This document shows, piece by piece, positions 46,405 through 59,900 of a DNA stretch of 64,000 nt. The notes under the pieces were generated by a model that worked only from the letters and a program-made list of their open reading frames with translations, was not told the DNA's origin and did not search any database. Both the position numbers and the translations under genes were made by a program. Position 1 is the first letter of the stretch, and each line of letters begins with the position of its first letter. This DNA is from Erythrophleum ivorense. Lineage: Eukaryota > Streptophyta > Magnoliopsida > Fabales > Fabaceae. Location: contig JAIUCV010000009.1 of the NCBI GenBank assembly GCA_026724425.1, forward strand, positions 17,247,294 to 17,311,293. The letters are read 5' to 3'.

Positions 46405-48567
46405 TCGAAATAGAGTTTTAATTAATTTTAAGGATAAGAATGACCTACATATGATTAATAAACATCAAGGAAAGCATTGGTTTTAATTTTAAGGTTCCTT
46501 TTTAAGACATAAAGAAGAAACTTGAGTCTAGGCTCCTTAAATTGAATTTGTGATGATTTCAAGGAGTTTAAATAGAGTCAAAAGACTAAGATTGAATGAG
46601 AAATTAGAGCCAAGATCATGAATCTTAGGGGTTGCTTCATTATACACTTATATGGAACCATAACCATGTTTTAAAATAAAAGTAAGCTTACATAGAGTTT
46701 GTGTGAAGCTAGAACTTGCTCTAATAATATAATTATGTCTCATTTGATGTGTCTAGGCCAAGTCCACCTACTTGTGTGTATGAGGCCGAGAAGGGGAAAG
46801 GAAGTCCAAGGAAGGAGATTGTGATTCTTGTTTCAGGGTAGCTCTTTAACCTTTCTTACATGTATATCTTGGATGTTTGATTGCCATTGCATGCTTGTAT
46901 GTATGTTTGAACTATGAGATATGTTTATAACTATTGATGAAATGCTATGGTATCATTATGCTTCTTGAAAACATGTTTTGAATGTAAAATAGTTTGAATA
47001 GGTGAGATTATGGCAAAAGTCCTTCAGAATGGGGGAGGAGATGCCAAAAGTCCTTAAAAATGGGTGAGACAAAGCCAAAAATCTTAAGAAGGAGTGAGGC
47101 TAAGTCAAAAGTCCTTAAAAGTGGGTGAGACAAATTCAAAAGTCCTAAAGAAATTGGATGAGGCTAGACCAACATCCTTTAAAGCTTATGTTTGATATAT
47201 ATGAGTTTATGTGATATGGAAATATGTTCATGTATGTTTATTATAAGCTCTTATGACATGCTTGCATTCTTCACATGAAAATATGCCATGTATGTATGCT
47301 TGAAATGGTAAAAGAGCTATTTGAATTTTTTTAAATCTCACTCTTCCTCCACATGTCTAACCATGTCTAGGTGATCTAAGTGGAGCAAGAAATAGAGGCC
47401 AAACACCTTAAAGAATGGAACTTTGACAATAAAATAAAAATTTTATGTATTTTGATATCAAAGTTTGTATCTATATGATGTACATGAGATGTAAACTATT
47501 AAGCACAAGTAAAAGTATGTAAATATAATGTATGAATCCATTTTGGAACTAAATGTATGAATGAGTTTTTGACATCTATGAACTTTGAAATACATGTGTA
47601 AATAAACACCTAGGAAGGTGAGTTTGAGTTTCATAGTGATTTGGACCATTTGGCATACTTTTATATGTTATGATTATTCTTTTGGATGTGCCCAAGTGCT
47701 TGTGGAATGATGAGGAAGCCATTTAGTGCATCTTGACCCCTTTATAGACTTCAAATTAGCCATTTCCTTGAGCTAAACCAAACTCTAACCAAATGGATGA
47801 TTTTTTGTATAAAATTTGGCAAGCAAATAGGTCTATTTAGAGCTTTTCATAAAGCTAAAAAGCACCATTTTTGAATCCCTAGAGAATTTATGATGATTTT
47901 TCAAAGTTGGCCAAATTATGCAGAAACTGTCACTATTGTTGTTCATGTCATCAGTTTACTTTTCTATCTCACTCAAGGGACAAATGAAGTTCAATGCTCA
48001 TGAAATTTTATAAGCATATAGTAGATATCATATGATTTCTATGGCCACTAAGAGCACCTCATTTGGAGCTCTGTAAAGGGAGAAATGAATTTTTAAAGTT
48101 TGAGTTCAGCTGCAGGATGCATAAGTGACTAGTGCTATTGTTCTATCAAATTTTGTAAGGCAAACCTAGTTTTTTTTATCTAAAATTTTTATGGCTACTA
48201 GTTGACATATGTAGCTTTCTATAATGGTAAAATTTGCATATTTATATTTTTCTAGAATTAATTATGATTTTCCAAATTTCATATCAGAATATGGAATGGA
48301 TGCCAAAATGCAAAGTATAATATGACTTTGTGTTCCATGGCTTGGACCCAAATTTTGAGCTTCAATTTCTGATAATTCTGGTTGAACAAATGTGTTATGG
48401 ATGGAAAATGAATTTGGTAAGTTCATATGGTCTATAAAAGCCAAGATTGAAATTATTAAGCTTTCAATGACGCAATTAACCACACGTTAAAAGTGCTCTT
48501 TTCATGCACATAAGTGTTATATGCCAATTTTGCCATGAGTTGAGCTTTATATAGATATGGTATTACA
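46405..48567 (+). repeat. Family A LTR fragment, 3' part
   Basis: From about 46485 it follows the A LTR landmarks, including the 31 bp array (46990-47180) and 188 bp units (47800-48300), ending TATGGTATTACA at 48567. The 5' part is absent. No primer site follows, so it is either a truncated LTR or the right part of an LTR into which the family B element inserted. Confidence 0.7.
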
Positions 48568-49712
48568 TACTCATTGGGGGATGCCTCCATAAAGGAAGTA
48601 GGGGTGAGCTTGCTAAGTTATGGTAGTGCAACATGATTTGGGTATTGAGCTTGCCAATGCTAGTGTAATATGATTTGGGTATTAAGCCTAATAGCTTCCA
48701 AAGCTTAATGGTCAAGTTGAATAATGTTGTTTGCTATATTTTTTTTATTCTCTATATGTGTAATTACTTTTAGTATATAAATGCTAAAAATTGCTAATAT
48801 CTTGTTTATTTTCTGTATTTAAATCATGTTTGACTATCATGTGGAAAATCCTGAAATTTATATGAAATTCTCTATTTATGTATTCATATGGGAATTTCTA
48901 TTATCTTTTGTTTTCATTATTCTATATCTGCATTGAGTATTTCATAAATAATATATTATCATCTGTTTATGTTATTTTCTAAATTCAATATTCTTTGTAG
49001 AAACATTCCATTTATATTATCTATTGTTTGTTAAATTATTACTTGACTTTTCTTCAGAGTTATAATTTTGCATTAATTCATCTATCTTAGTGAAAAAATT
49101 ATTTCTTACTCTGTTGTGGTTTATATTTTTTATAGATGTCGATTTACCAAGTGACTTTAGAACATCAAGCGGAGTGGATCTAATTCCCTCTTCAAGGATG
49201 GGTCTTTGTCATCCACAACATACGTATCATATCATATGATGATGTCGTTCATGCTATACCAGCGTATTTGTGGCCTTATGAGGGATTGAATCTCACTCAT
49301 TCCCAATGGGTAGATTTGAACCTCTTACTCCTTTATATCTATGAGTAGAGGCCTAGTCACTAACATTGATCTTTTGTATAGATAGGGGATGACTCTTATA
49401 GTTCCTTTTTATTACCTGGGATTTCTTTTTGGGTAGTTTAGACTAAATCCCCAATGTTATACTTTGGCCTATACTTATACCGATCATGCTCCCTTATATC
49501 AAAACTTTTTTAACAATATGTGGTAATAGTAGTTTATTTCCATCATTTTCATATTCCGCTACACTGTATAGGTTTAGTTTATGTGAAATAAAGAATCTCT
49601 ATCATGAAGGAACAATTAAAAGGGAACAAAGTAATTTAACATAAATTAATTAAGAATTATTTGCAAAAATTTAAAAAAATTACCAAAATGGGTAAGTAAA
49701 GGAGGTGTTACA
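48568..49712 (-). repeat. Unassigned LTR-like block (family C), inverted
   Basis: No coding frame. The right end GGAGGTGTTACA at 49712 reads on the minus strand as TGTAACACCTCCTTTACTTAC, a typical Ty3/gypsy LTR start. The left end could not be placed. A 37 bp imperfect tandem pair begins at 48624 and 48661 (TAGTGCAACATGATTTGGG, TAGTGTAATATGATTTGGG). It could be a solo or truncated LTR. Confidence 0.4.
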
Positions 49713-50619
49713 TTCTTCATCTTAAAGAACCATATCTTATTGTTATAAGATATATCTTGCTAATAGTACACGATTTGATAATGCATTTATTGTAAGTTTG
49801 CTAGCAAGATGTGGTTTTTCTCCAACAAAAGGACATTAAGAAAGAGTTAAACATTAATTGCAATATCTTTGAGAGACCATTAATATATGGTTGTTTTATT
49901 CTATTGAATCTAGATCACAATTAATTGGCTATGCAAATATAAGACGCTTACTTGATTCACATAAAGCTTGATCTTTAACGAGTTATTTATTTGCATGGAA
50001 AGGTACAATTATATCATGATGCTCTATAAAACAAGCTTTAGCTACTACTTTCGCGGTGCATGAGGCAAGTTGAAAGTGTGTTTGGCTAAGGTAAATGAAC
50101 TAACATGTCTAGAAAATGTATGGTTTGTCATCAGGGAAAGCTATTCTAACAATATTATATGAAGATAATGCAACATGTATAGCTCAGATAAAAGGAAGAT
50201 ATATTAAAGAAGATAGAATGAAACATATTTAACTAGAATTTTTTTCATTTATCATCTTTAGAAAAATAGTGATATAGATATTCAACAAAATCGTTCATGT
50301 GATAATATGATAGATTTATTCACTATGACATTACCAATTGTCATATTTGAGAAGTCAATGTACAGTATTGGGATCTATTGATTTAAAGACATTAGGTGAT
50401 GTCATTAAAGGGAGTAAAAGATGTGTTGTACTCTTTTTTCCTTAACCATGGATTTGTCCCATTGAGTTTTCTTAGTAAGGTTGTTAATAAGGCAACTTAC
50501 ACTGTATATTATAAATATTGTGTAATCTTTTTCCTTAACTAGATTTATATCCCACTAGGTTTTTTTCTTGTAAGGTATTAACGAGACATATTATTTGTTA
50601 ATGGCTATCCAAGAGGGAA
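49713..50619 (+). pseudogene. Ty1/copia pol remnant, RNase H region
   Basis: From about 49758 one frame reads the end of RT and RNase H of a copia polyprotein with many stops: TRFDNAFIVSLLARCGFSPT, SQLIGYANIRRLLDSHKA, SIKQALATTFAVHEAS, then the shifted ILYEDNATCIAQIKGRYIKE. RNase H removes the RNA strand of the hybrid. The first residues and all upstream domains are missing, possibly cut by the LTR-like block ending at 49712. The untranslated part from about 50400 leads to the polypurine tract AAGAGGGAA at 50611-50619. Confidence 0.8.
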
Positions 50620-50913
50620 TATTGCAAATAATATAACTGTGAATGTCCATAACCCCATAAGAATGACTTTCTAATATCCTTTTTCATGATTAATGACATA
50701 TAACTCATAAAGAATTTATATTGTATAATTATATAAATTAGTTTCTTATTTATATTATTATAACTCATAGGTTTATCATTGTGGTTGAAGGCCTATAAAT
50801 AGAGATTATGTAGTAAGCATGAAAGATCCTAAGTGAATGAAAATTATCTTACCCTTTCTCTCAATATTCTCTTTTGTTATTATTATGTTTCTTATATTTC
50901 TATTAGTTTTACA
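50620..50913 (+). repeat. Copia 3' LTR, about 294 bp
   Basis: Starts TATTGCAAATAATATAAC just after the purine tract and ends at or near TTTTACA 50913. TATAAATAGAG at 50796-50806 is a good TATA box. Length and position fit copia LTRs. The start is TA rather than the usual TG, a likely point change. Confidence 0.65.
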
Positions 50914-50983
50914 ACTAAGACATATGTATATATATATATGTTTTCTAAGATTAAATTTTTTTGTATAGAAATTGACTACATTT

Positions 50984-51013
50984 AGAAGAAGAAGAAGAAG
51001 AAGAAGAAGAAGA
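50984..51013 (+). repeat. GAA/AGA microsatellite
   Basis: About ten uninterrupted AGA units followed by impure purine sequence to about 51050. An AT run lies just upstream at about 50925-50940. Confidence 0.95.
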
Positions 51014-51014
51014 A

Positions 51015-52676
51015 AAAGGAAAAGGAGGAAAAGAAGGATGAGGAGAAGAAGAATGATTGGAGTTTATGGTAGTTTAACATTTAGTATTTTCTAAATGGGT
51101 TTAGACCTCTTGATAAGTTAAAGGGACATTAGAAAAGGAATAGAGGGTCAATTAAGGAGAGAAAACAGAGAGAAAAGTAGATAAAGAATGAGTTTCAGGG
51201 CTATCTAAACAAGGGAATGATGAAAAAGTGAGAAATACAAATATTTTAATAAAAAGTTAATTAAAACAAGTTAATGTTATTTCTGATTATATATGAGTTA
51301 AATGAGCCAAGTAGAAGACCTATGAAGCTTAAAACATGTTAAAACATTAATGGCATGTAAAATGAGAAAGCCTATAGCACAGTGCTGTTTTGAGTTGTTT
51401 AACACCGTTCTGAGGTCTTGTAGCCAAGAAAAGTTGGCCTAAGGGTTCTAAGACCTTGTAAAATAGATTATGGGCTGAAATCTGTAGAAAAAGATGGGTT
51501 AGAATGTAGAAATTTAAGTTGCAGCAAAACTAGTAGCATTTTCATAATTACTAACAACTTTAACAAAATAGTTTTTTTAAATTATAAATGGTACTTGGTG
51601 GCACTCTTTCTCCCACTACCTTAAATCGGATTTTTGTAGACCATTCAAGCTTCATCCATGGTGTCTTGAGGAAAAAGGAGAGAAAAGAGAAAGAAATAAG
51701 GAAATAAGTAAGAAAAAGGCCTCATTTTGTGTAACTTTAGTTATACAATTTATTCCTCTCATCAAGAGCTTCAATTTAGTGGTTTCAAATTCTATTTTAG
51801 AGGTATTTCAATGCCACCAAGGGGGAAGAAAGTTCAATTTTTAGAATTTCAATAAAGAAAAAATGGAGAGCACAAAACATGCTTCAAATTGAGGTATATA
51901 TTGCTATATTTCAAGCTTTAGTTTTTTGAGTTCTCCTTCTTCTTTTCCATGCTTGGAAAGAGAAAATCTTTTTCTCTACATTCTCTTGCATGTTTGATCA
52001 TATGGAGTATGTATAATTCATTTAGACTATGGAAATGAGGAAAAATTGCTAAAGGAAGCAAGAAAACCCCATATGGCCCATAAATGCATAGTCTTGGCTG
52101 CCCCTTAGGACATGGCATTAGATGAGCTTGTTTTTTAGTTCTATGATAACTAGAGGTCCTCTAGAGAATTCTAAAGGCTAAGAGAAACATTGGTTTGAAT
52201 GATAGAGGCCAATTGTAAAAGTTGAAAGTTTATAGGATTAAGAAAACCTAATTTGGGTAAATGGCCATGCTTTTGTTTAGTATCGCATTTGAGAATTCTA
52301 GTGAACTTAATGGAAGCATAAAGAGCTATCTAAGATGCTAGATTGAGGTCTTGAGGCATAAAAGTGAGTTTAGCAAATATGGCCCAAAGTTACTAAATAT
52401 GTCAAAGTGGAAAATGACCAAAGGAATAGAGCAATGACCAAATGGATAGTAAAATGCCAATTTTTTGGTTTAAAATAAAAATTTAGGGAACTTGAGTTGC
52501 TTAGGAAAACTTGCCCAAGAGAAACTTGTATCAGGAGCTAAGAAAAGGGGCAAATGAGAAAGACAAGTTGGGTAAGCAAATAAAAGAAGTTTCAAGCACC
52601 ACTTGAGCTAAATGAAGATTTATGTGAGCCCTAGAAAAATGTTCATTTAGGTAAAGTAGAAAAGTCCTAAAAAAGT
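51015..52676 (+). repeat. Old A-like LTR sequence, uncertain
   Basis: No coding frame is supportable. Some landmarks resemble the first half of a family A LTR in order: GTTGCAGCAAAACTAGTAGCATTTTCATAA near 51520 against the GGCATTTTCATAA word, a pyrimidine-rich part near 51600-51670, and a TTCTCCTTCTTCTTTTCCATG stretch near 51932. Neither an LTR start nor an end was found, so this is a tentative call. Confidence 0.35.
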
Positions 52677-53538
52677 GTCATACCATCAAGAAATAGCCCA
52701 TATCTTACATTACAATATGCTACAACATCAATTTGCTTATTGTTAATACCTTTAGCAGCGAAATAAACTGACATTAAAGGCCCAATTTCTTTTTCTTTTT
52801 GGCATAAAGACATAACTTTAACCCACAAATCTCAAAATTCATCCTAAACAACTTTGTTCAACATGAAACCATCATAAAAAGAATCATAAATTTTGGGTTC
52901 CAAGTCATATGCACCAAATTACCACTTTTGCACCATTTCACATGGATTCCCAATTTAGACACTCGTTTGAAAAATTCATATATTGGAGTTAGAAAACTTT
53001 AATTTGCATAAATTAGGACTCTATGGAAAATTCAAACTACATGCTATAAAAATTTTAGATCAAAACAAGTTTATTTGGGCTACCAATGGAACAATAATTG
53101 CATTAGATTTTTGGATACAACTAGGCCTAAAACTTTGAGCATACATATCTTTGGCTACACAACTCCATTTTATGCAAACTTAGTGGCTATGAAAAGTTTA
53201 TAATACCAACTATATGGCTGTAAAATTTCATGAGTATTGGAGTCCATTTGGCCCCTCAAATACATGAAAAACCATATTAGACCATATTAACAGTACTCTG
53301 GCAATTCTACAATTTTCATCTAACTTTGAAAAATCAAAATAAATTCTACAAAGCTCCAAAAATTGTGTTCTTTAGTTCTGTGAAAAGCTCTAAATGAGAT
53401 CTAAAAGTTTGCAAATTTTCATCCAAAATTTCATTCATTTGGCCTAGTTTTGGTTCAAGGACAAAATGTGGCTCAAAATGACACATAATTGGATCTAAAT
53501 GGTGCAAAATGAGCTTCTTCAATGCATATGGCCATTTT
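52677..53538 (-). repeat. Old inverted A-like LTR fragment
   Basis: TGTCATACCATCAAG at 52677 looks like a decayed LTR end. The rest shows 188 bp-type units in complement (AACTTTGAAAAATCAAAATAAATTCT near 53322, GCTCCAAAAATTGTG after it). It is interrupted at 53538 by another inverted A LTR. Confidence 0.5.
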
Positions 53539-56500
53539 TGTAACATCATATTTACTAAGCTCATCTTACCTCATTTCTAAGTTCCCTTCTTTGGATCATA
53601 CAAGTTTGCCAAGGAAAATCATTAAAATATTCATTAAATTGTATTACGTCACGGGTAAAATTTTCATTCGGTGTCTTGTGGGCCATATGGACTCATTCAT
53701 CTCATTCTCATATTTAAATACACAAATACAACTCAAAATCATCTCAAGAAGTGGCCTAGAACTCGTGCAAATGGATGGAATACATAAAAACACTAGGTTC
53801 AACCTTGGCTAGAATTTCCAACTTACTGTCATAAAATTTGAAAAATCATAACTAATTACAGAAAAATTGAAATCGTGCATACTTTACCATTCAAAAAATC
53901 TACAGATGTCTAATATATGCCAGGCTAAATAGAGGTTGCTAGTTACTGAAAATTGATGGAACAGTACCAGAGGTTGACTATCATTACTGATACTGTCCTC
54001 CAACTTCAAAAATTCATATCTCCCTGCTCAAATATCTAATTAGGGTGATCTTGGTGGACATGAAAAGCTTATCATGTTTAGTTTAGGCTTGTAAAATTTC
54101 ATAAGTATTAAACATCATTTGTCCCTTGAATGACACAGCCCAAGTTTGTAACCATATGAACAGTGTCTGCATTAGTTCAATAGAAAAAATACCAACTTTG
54201 GAAATTCATAATTAATTCTACATAGGTCAAAATAATATGGTTTTTAGCTTTTCAAAAAGCTCTAGATAAGATCTATGTGTGTGCCAAATTTCATGGGCAA
54301 ATTTGTTCATTTGGTCAGATCTTGAAATTGGGTTATGAAATGGTCTATTTTATGTCAAAGGGCTCTAAATGGTCCAAAATTGCTTCTAAGGCAACCATAG
54401 CCACTTGAGCATTTGAACATGCACCGAAATGACCTTCTAAACTTGTCTGAAAGGTGCATAAATCCAGAAATTGAAAACTCACTCTCTCACCCCATGCCAT
54501 ACACAAGATTATACATGCTTCTCATTGTCATCCAAGGTTCAAAAACTATATTATCATTCATATGGCATCAAACCTCATACATACATAAAATATATGAGTA
54601 TATACACATGTTCAAAGAATTATACAACATTTCCATTATAGTATTATATCATATGCCATATGTATGGCTACAAAAGAAGTAATTCTAGGCAATTCTAGAC
54701 ACTTTGATGTTAATCTCTTATCTTCCAACTTGGTGGCTTTCATTGCCTTGTTCATTTGCTTCACCTAGCATGTTAAGACATTGGAGAGGAGGGAATGAGA
54801 TTCAAAGAATCCCAATAGCTCATCTCCCTTTTAATCACATATAAAGAATGCAATACAAGTCTTGAAAATGCATGCATGGGCATAATGGAATGTGTAATCA
54901 TTCAAGAAGAATTCTTAGCATTTGAACAAGTCACACAAAGTATACATAGACTTGCCAAGTAAGTGAATTAACCTCACTTATTTTCTTATAAATTTTAGAC
55001 TTGCCTTACCCTATTATTCTAAGAGGTTTTGACTCAACCTCATTCTTGGAAGATTTTTTACTTTGTCTCAACCATTTCTAAAGGTTCTTCACTCATCCTC
55101 ACCATGGCTAAGAGTTCTTGGGTCCATCACACTCAAGCAAACCCAAGCACACATACTAGACATCATTTAAGAATATATTATAATATTATGGTACCATGGA
55201 ACAAAAGCATATAGTAGAACACTTTTCATGACTTAAAACACACACACATACATTCAAAGACAAGGTAAGCATACATTCATGCATGAGAGAAAGTAGAGAG
55301 AGCTACCTTTGCCACACAAGCACACTTTTTCTCTTGGAATTATACTCCCTCTCTTGGCCACACACTCACAATGATGTGAGGCTTGTTTCTCTTGGCCTAA
55401 ACATACCAAAAGAAACATGAATTACTCATGGGAACAAGCCTTGGCATTATACACACTTTACATAATGCTACTTTGGTCTATGGCTCCATTATACTTTCAT
55501 AAGGCACTTAATGAAGTAACTATAAGAATTCATGATCTTGGCTATCTTCTCTCCTTCAATATATGATTCTTGACTCCATTTAGACTCCTTGAAGTCATCA
55601 CACAATTATTTTAAGGAGCCTAGCTAGGAGTTGCTTCATTATGCTACATTATGGAGCCTACACCTTCATCTCACTATCTATGGCTTCTAAAATTTTTCCA
55701 AGCCTTCCTCTCATACTCTCCCATCATATATGATACAAAACTAAGCTTAAATGAAATTAAAACTATCCCTAACCTATAGTTTTGTCCTATGCTGAAATGA
55801 GCTTCAAGAATAGGAACCAATGGGCTTTTTTTGTTTTCTTAATAGGAGATGCATATGGGGAGGTCTCTAAGGGTCTTAGAAACTTAAGAAAACACTCATC
55901 TAAGGTAGGGAATTCATCAATCAAAATATATTTCATAATGTCTCCTTGAATCCCTAACTTTTCTAGCATTTTCATGCTTTTTTCTTTGATTTCTTTGCAC
56001 CTACTTGCTTCTCACACTCCAAAACCTATGAATCTCCCTTGCTAGGACTAGAATTCATCCCTCTTTGATTGGGCTCTATATGGGATGAAATGCTTACAAG
56101 GAGGAGTAAGGAAGAAGAAACATGGAAGACAACAACTTACCTTGATTTCCTAACTTTTCTTAAGTGCTCTTCCAAATGGTGGATTCCTATCCTTCAAATT
56201 TTGTTATTCCTCCTCTAGACTAGACCCAAAACATCACCAAATCCATTAATGAAACCATAGAAAGGAAGAGGAGAATGAGAAGAACAAGTTTACTAAAGGG
56301 GAGAGCATGAAATTTCACACTTTTCTTACCGTTTTCTTGCTTATTCTCCCTTGAAAATCCCCTCCTTTGGTGTGCCTAAGAGCTGCCTTATTTTTTTGGT
56401 TTAAGGGTAGAAATGAGTCGGTCTAGATATGGGGGAGAAGAAATGTGAAAAACAAAGAGTACTCAAGAAGCTTCTTTTTTCTCAAAATTCTATTTTTGCC

Positions 56501-56931
56501 CTTCATTCTTGGTATTTTCATTTCTAATTCATTTTAGCTCCTTTTTGAGAACCATCTCTTTTATCATAAAATTGAGGTCCTCAATCTTGTAAAATGCCTT
56601 TGGAATCATTCAATTTGGAGCTAAAACCTTTCTGAATGAATTGGTTAAAGTTTGCGGTCACTGCTATTAAAACACATATACCGGAAAGGCTTTAACTGTC
56701 CTGGGCTTTCTATGGCTCTTAGGGCCTTTGAGAACCCCAGAGAACTCAAAACTTTTATTTAAAAAGCCCTCCTATGAGTATTCTAAAAATTTCCTGAAAT
56801 TACAAAAATACCATTACGTTTCATAACTCTTTCGTTAAATTTTGTTTAGTCATTTTAGCCTTTGTTTGAGGGTACCTCTAGCCTTGACTCATCATTATTT
56901 GAGGTCTAGAATATTATTCTAACTTTATTAG
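53539..56931 (-). repeat. Inverted family A LTR, start cut by A4
   Basis: The LTR end TGTAACATCATA is at 53539. Minus-strand landmarks follow through the 188 bp array (about 53830-54330), the 31 bp array (about 54950-55140) and the U3 region to 56931, where copy A4 begins. About 130 bases of its start are missing and would lie beyond A4's 3' LTR, outside the window. Confidence 0.8.
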
Positions 56932-59900
56932 TGTAACGTTCGATTTCTCATAAAATACCAAAATAAGTCAATTTTCAAAGCAAGTCCCCTGAGATGAGTG
57001 ATTCAGCGCCAAATAAAATTTGGATAAAATTTTAAATAATAGAAAATAAGAATTTGAGCCTTGAGCTGCCCAGAAACGGGGGTCGGAGTGATTCAAAAAA
57101 TTTGCCAAAAGGCCAGTGGCATTTTCATAAATAAGTGAACTTTTTAGAAAACATACAGGAGGGCTTTTTAAATGAAAGTTTTGAGCTCTCTGGGGTTCTT
57201 AGAGGCCCTGAAGACCATGGGAAGCCCCGGGACCAGTAAAGACCCTCCGGTGTAATTTTCTAACGTTAGTTAACATAAACTTTGACCGATTCATTCAGAA
57301 AGGTTTTAGCTCTGATTTGAGTGATTCCAAAGGCATTTTATTAAATTGGGAACCTATTTGTTATGATGGAAAAGACGGTTCTCAAAAAGGAGCTAAAACG
57401 AAGGAGAAACAAAAATGCAAAGAATGAAGGGTAAAATGGGAATTATTGGAATTTTTGAAGCTTCTTAAACTCTCTCCATTTCTCATGTTTCTTCTCCTTT
57501 ATTTGGCCAACCTTCTTGCTACCCCAAGATAGAAAAACATTCTGCCCTTCTAGGGGCCCCAAGAGAAGAAGAAAAGGGAGAGAAAATTCAAGCCAAAGGT
57601 AAGAAAATTTCTTAGTTTTTTATGCTCCACCTTAGCTAATCTCTTCTTCCCTTTTCCTTCTTCTTCTCCATGATTTTTCTAAAGTTGTGAGGGCTGTTTT
57701 AAAGGGAGAACAGAGGGAAAATTTTGAAAATCAGGTAAGGAGGCTAAGGAAGGCAAAGAATAAGCAAAGAAAAGCAAGGAAAATAAGGTAATATGCCATC
57801 CTTCCCTCTCTCTTTGTGCATGTTTCAGCCATATATAGGACAACCTTAAGGAGTAAAATTTTCAACCAAACCAAGGGTGAATCTTAGGTATTTGATGGAG
57901 GAGAATAAGAATATGCAAAGAAAACCATGAAATAGCCATTAGAAATCAAGATGCAATGCTTAGGGTTCCAAGTGCACCTTCCGAATTCTGAATTTATGTG
58001 ATGCTTCTTAGACATAATTAAGAGTCTAAATGAGTTCTTGAGACCCCTAAGATACTCCCCATGAGCTTCCTCCTTCAAGAAAACAAAAGCATCTTCAAAG
58101 AAGCCATTAAGCTCTATAGTCCCGGCCAAACCATGTTCATGATGCTAGGGAGAGTCTTAAATTTTTCTAAGGACATTTTTGAGTCACATTTGATGAATGA
58201 AGATGAGTAGAGGCCTTGGGAAAAATTTAGAACTCAAGAAAAGTGCATTGAGGCCATAGGTTCCATATTATGACCCAAAGAATCAACATTGTACTAGGCC
58301 TTTTGTTTAATATTGCGGTAGCTCCAAGAGGCTTAAAAGGAGTCAAGAATCATAATTGAGAGGAAAGAATAAGGCCTAGAAGTTATTTGAGGAGTGTTGC
58401 TTCATTAGGCACCATTATGGACCATAATGAAGCCTATAGAGTAATCTAGGGCTTAAGCAAATTACATAGCTTTAGAATATGTTTGATGAACCTAATTAGC
58501 TCCCTTAAATTATGTATAGGCCAAGAGAAACCATCTCCACCAAATTGTAGGTGTATAGCCGAGGCAAAGGAGGAAAATCCAAGGAGAAAAGTGTGTAGAT
58601 TTGTACAAGGTAGCTTTCTCCACCTTCTCTTATGCATGAATGTGTGTTTAGCTTGTTTTAGAATGTGTGTATGTGTATTTTCAAGATATGGAAAGTATGC
58701 TAGCATGCTCTTATATACCATGACTCTTGATGCCACATTATGCTTTCAAATGAATATATGATGTGTGATTGAGCTTGCTTGAGTGTGAACAGGCCAAGAA
58801 CTCTTCCCAATGGTGAGGATGAACCAAAAACCCTTAAGCTTGGTTGAGACAAAGTAAAGAGTCTCCCAAAAGCAAAGTGGACTCCTAAAGAGTATGGTTG
58901 AGTCCAAAGATTTCAAAGAATGTGTGAGGTAAGTCCAAATACCATGGAGAGAAGTGTGAAGCCAATCCAAATACTTGGTGAGCTCTTGAATGCCTTGTAC
59001 GATGTGTTTTCTATGCCAAGCTTGATTTTAAATGTTCATGACTTCTATTTTTCCCACACATGCATTCACATAACTTGCTTGCACACATATTATGTGTGAT
59101 GGAATAGGAGATGAGCTATTAAGATTCTTGAATCTCACTCCCTCCTCTTAAATGTCCTAATATGCTAGGTGGACTAAGTGGACATGGCAATGGGAGCCAC
59201 CCACATTGAAGAAAGAAGATTACCACCCTTATGTTTGATTTTTGTCTTTTGATTCATAATGAGGCTTCATGATGCATATTATTATTGTAAATAGTCTATG
59301 ACCCTTTGGACAAATGTAAAAATAATATTATGTGATAGGTAAATGAATGAGTATGCTGTATGTATTCTAGAACATAAATTGAGTGTTTATGCCAATGTGT
59401 GCATTTGAGAAAAGCTTGGTGTAATGTGTATAAGTGAGGGTGGAAAGGCCAAAATGAGATGCAAATGGTTTTGGGACCATTTGGGCAGCTCCCATAAGTT
59501 TTAAACATGCTTTTAGACTTGCCCAAAAGGTGCCAAGACCCAAGGGAAACCAAATGGCAATTTTGGTACCCTATGTGGAGCCAAAAGTGACCAAAATAGA
59601 ACCCTATATTAATTTTTAGCTAAATGATTTGTTCTTGATTTGATATTTGGCATGATATTAGAATATGTTGAGAGCTTTTTGAAAAGCTAAAGATCATAAT
59701 TTTTGGAGATCTATAGAATATTTGATGATTTTTCAAAGTTGGCCAAAATTCTTGAAATGGTCTGATGCACTGTTACATTGGGTTCGAAATTATTTTCTGT
59801 CACATGAGGCCCAAATGAAGTCTAATTGCCATGAAATTTTATAGACAGAAACTAGAGGTTATAAGTGATTTATGTCAACTAGAATCACCCCATTTGGATT

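Noticed and set aside
53522..53812. 96-codon plus-strand frame crossing 53539
   Set aside because: Crosses an LTR end and insertion boundary, so it is a chance fusion.
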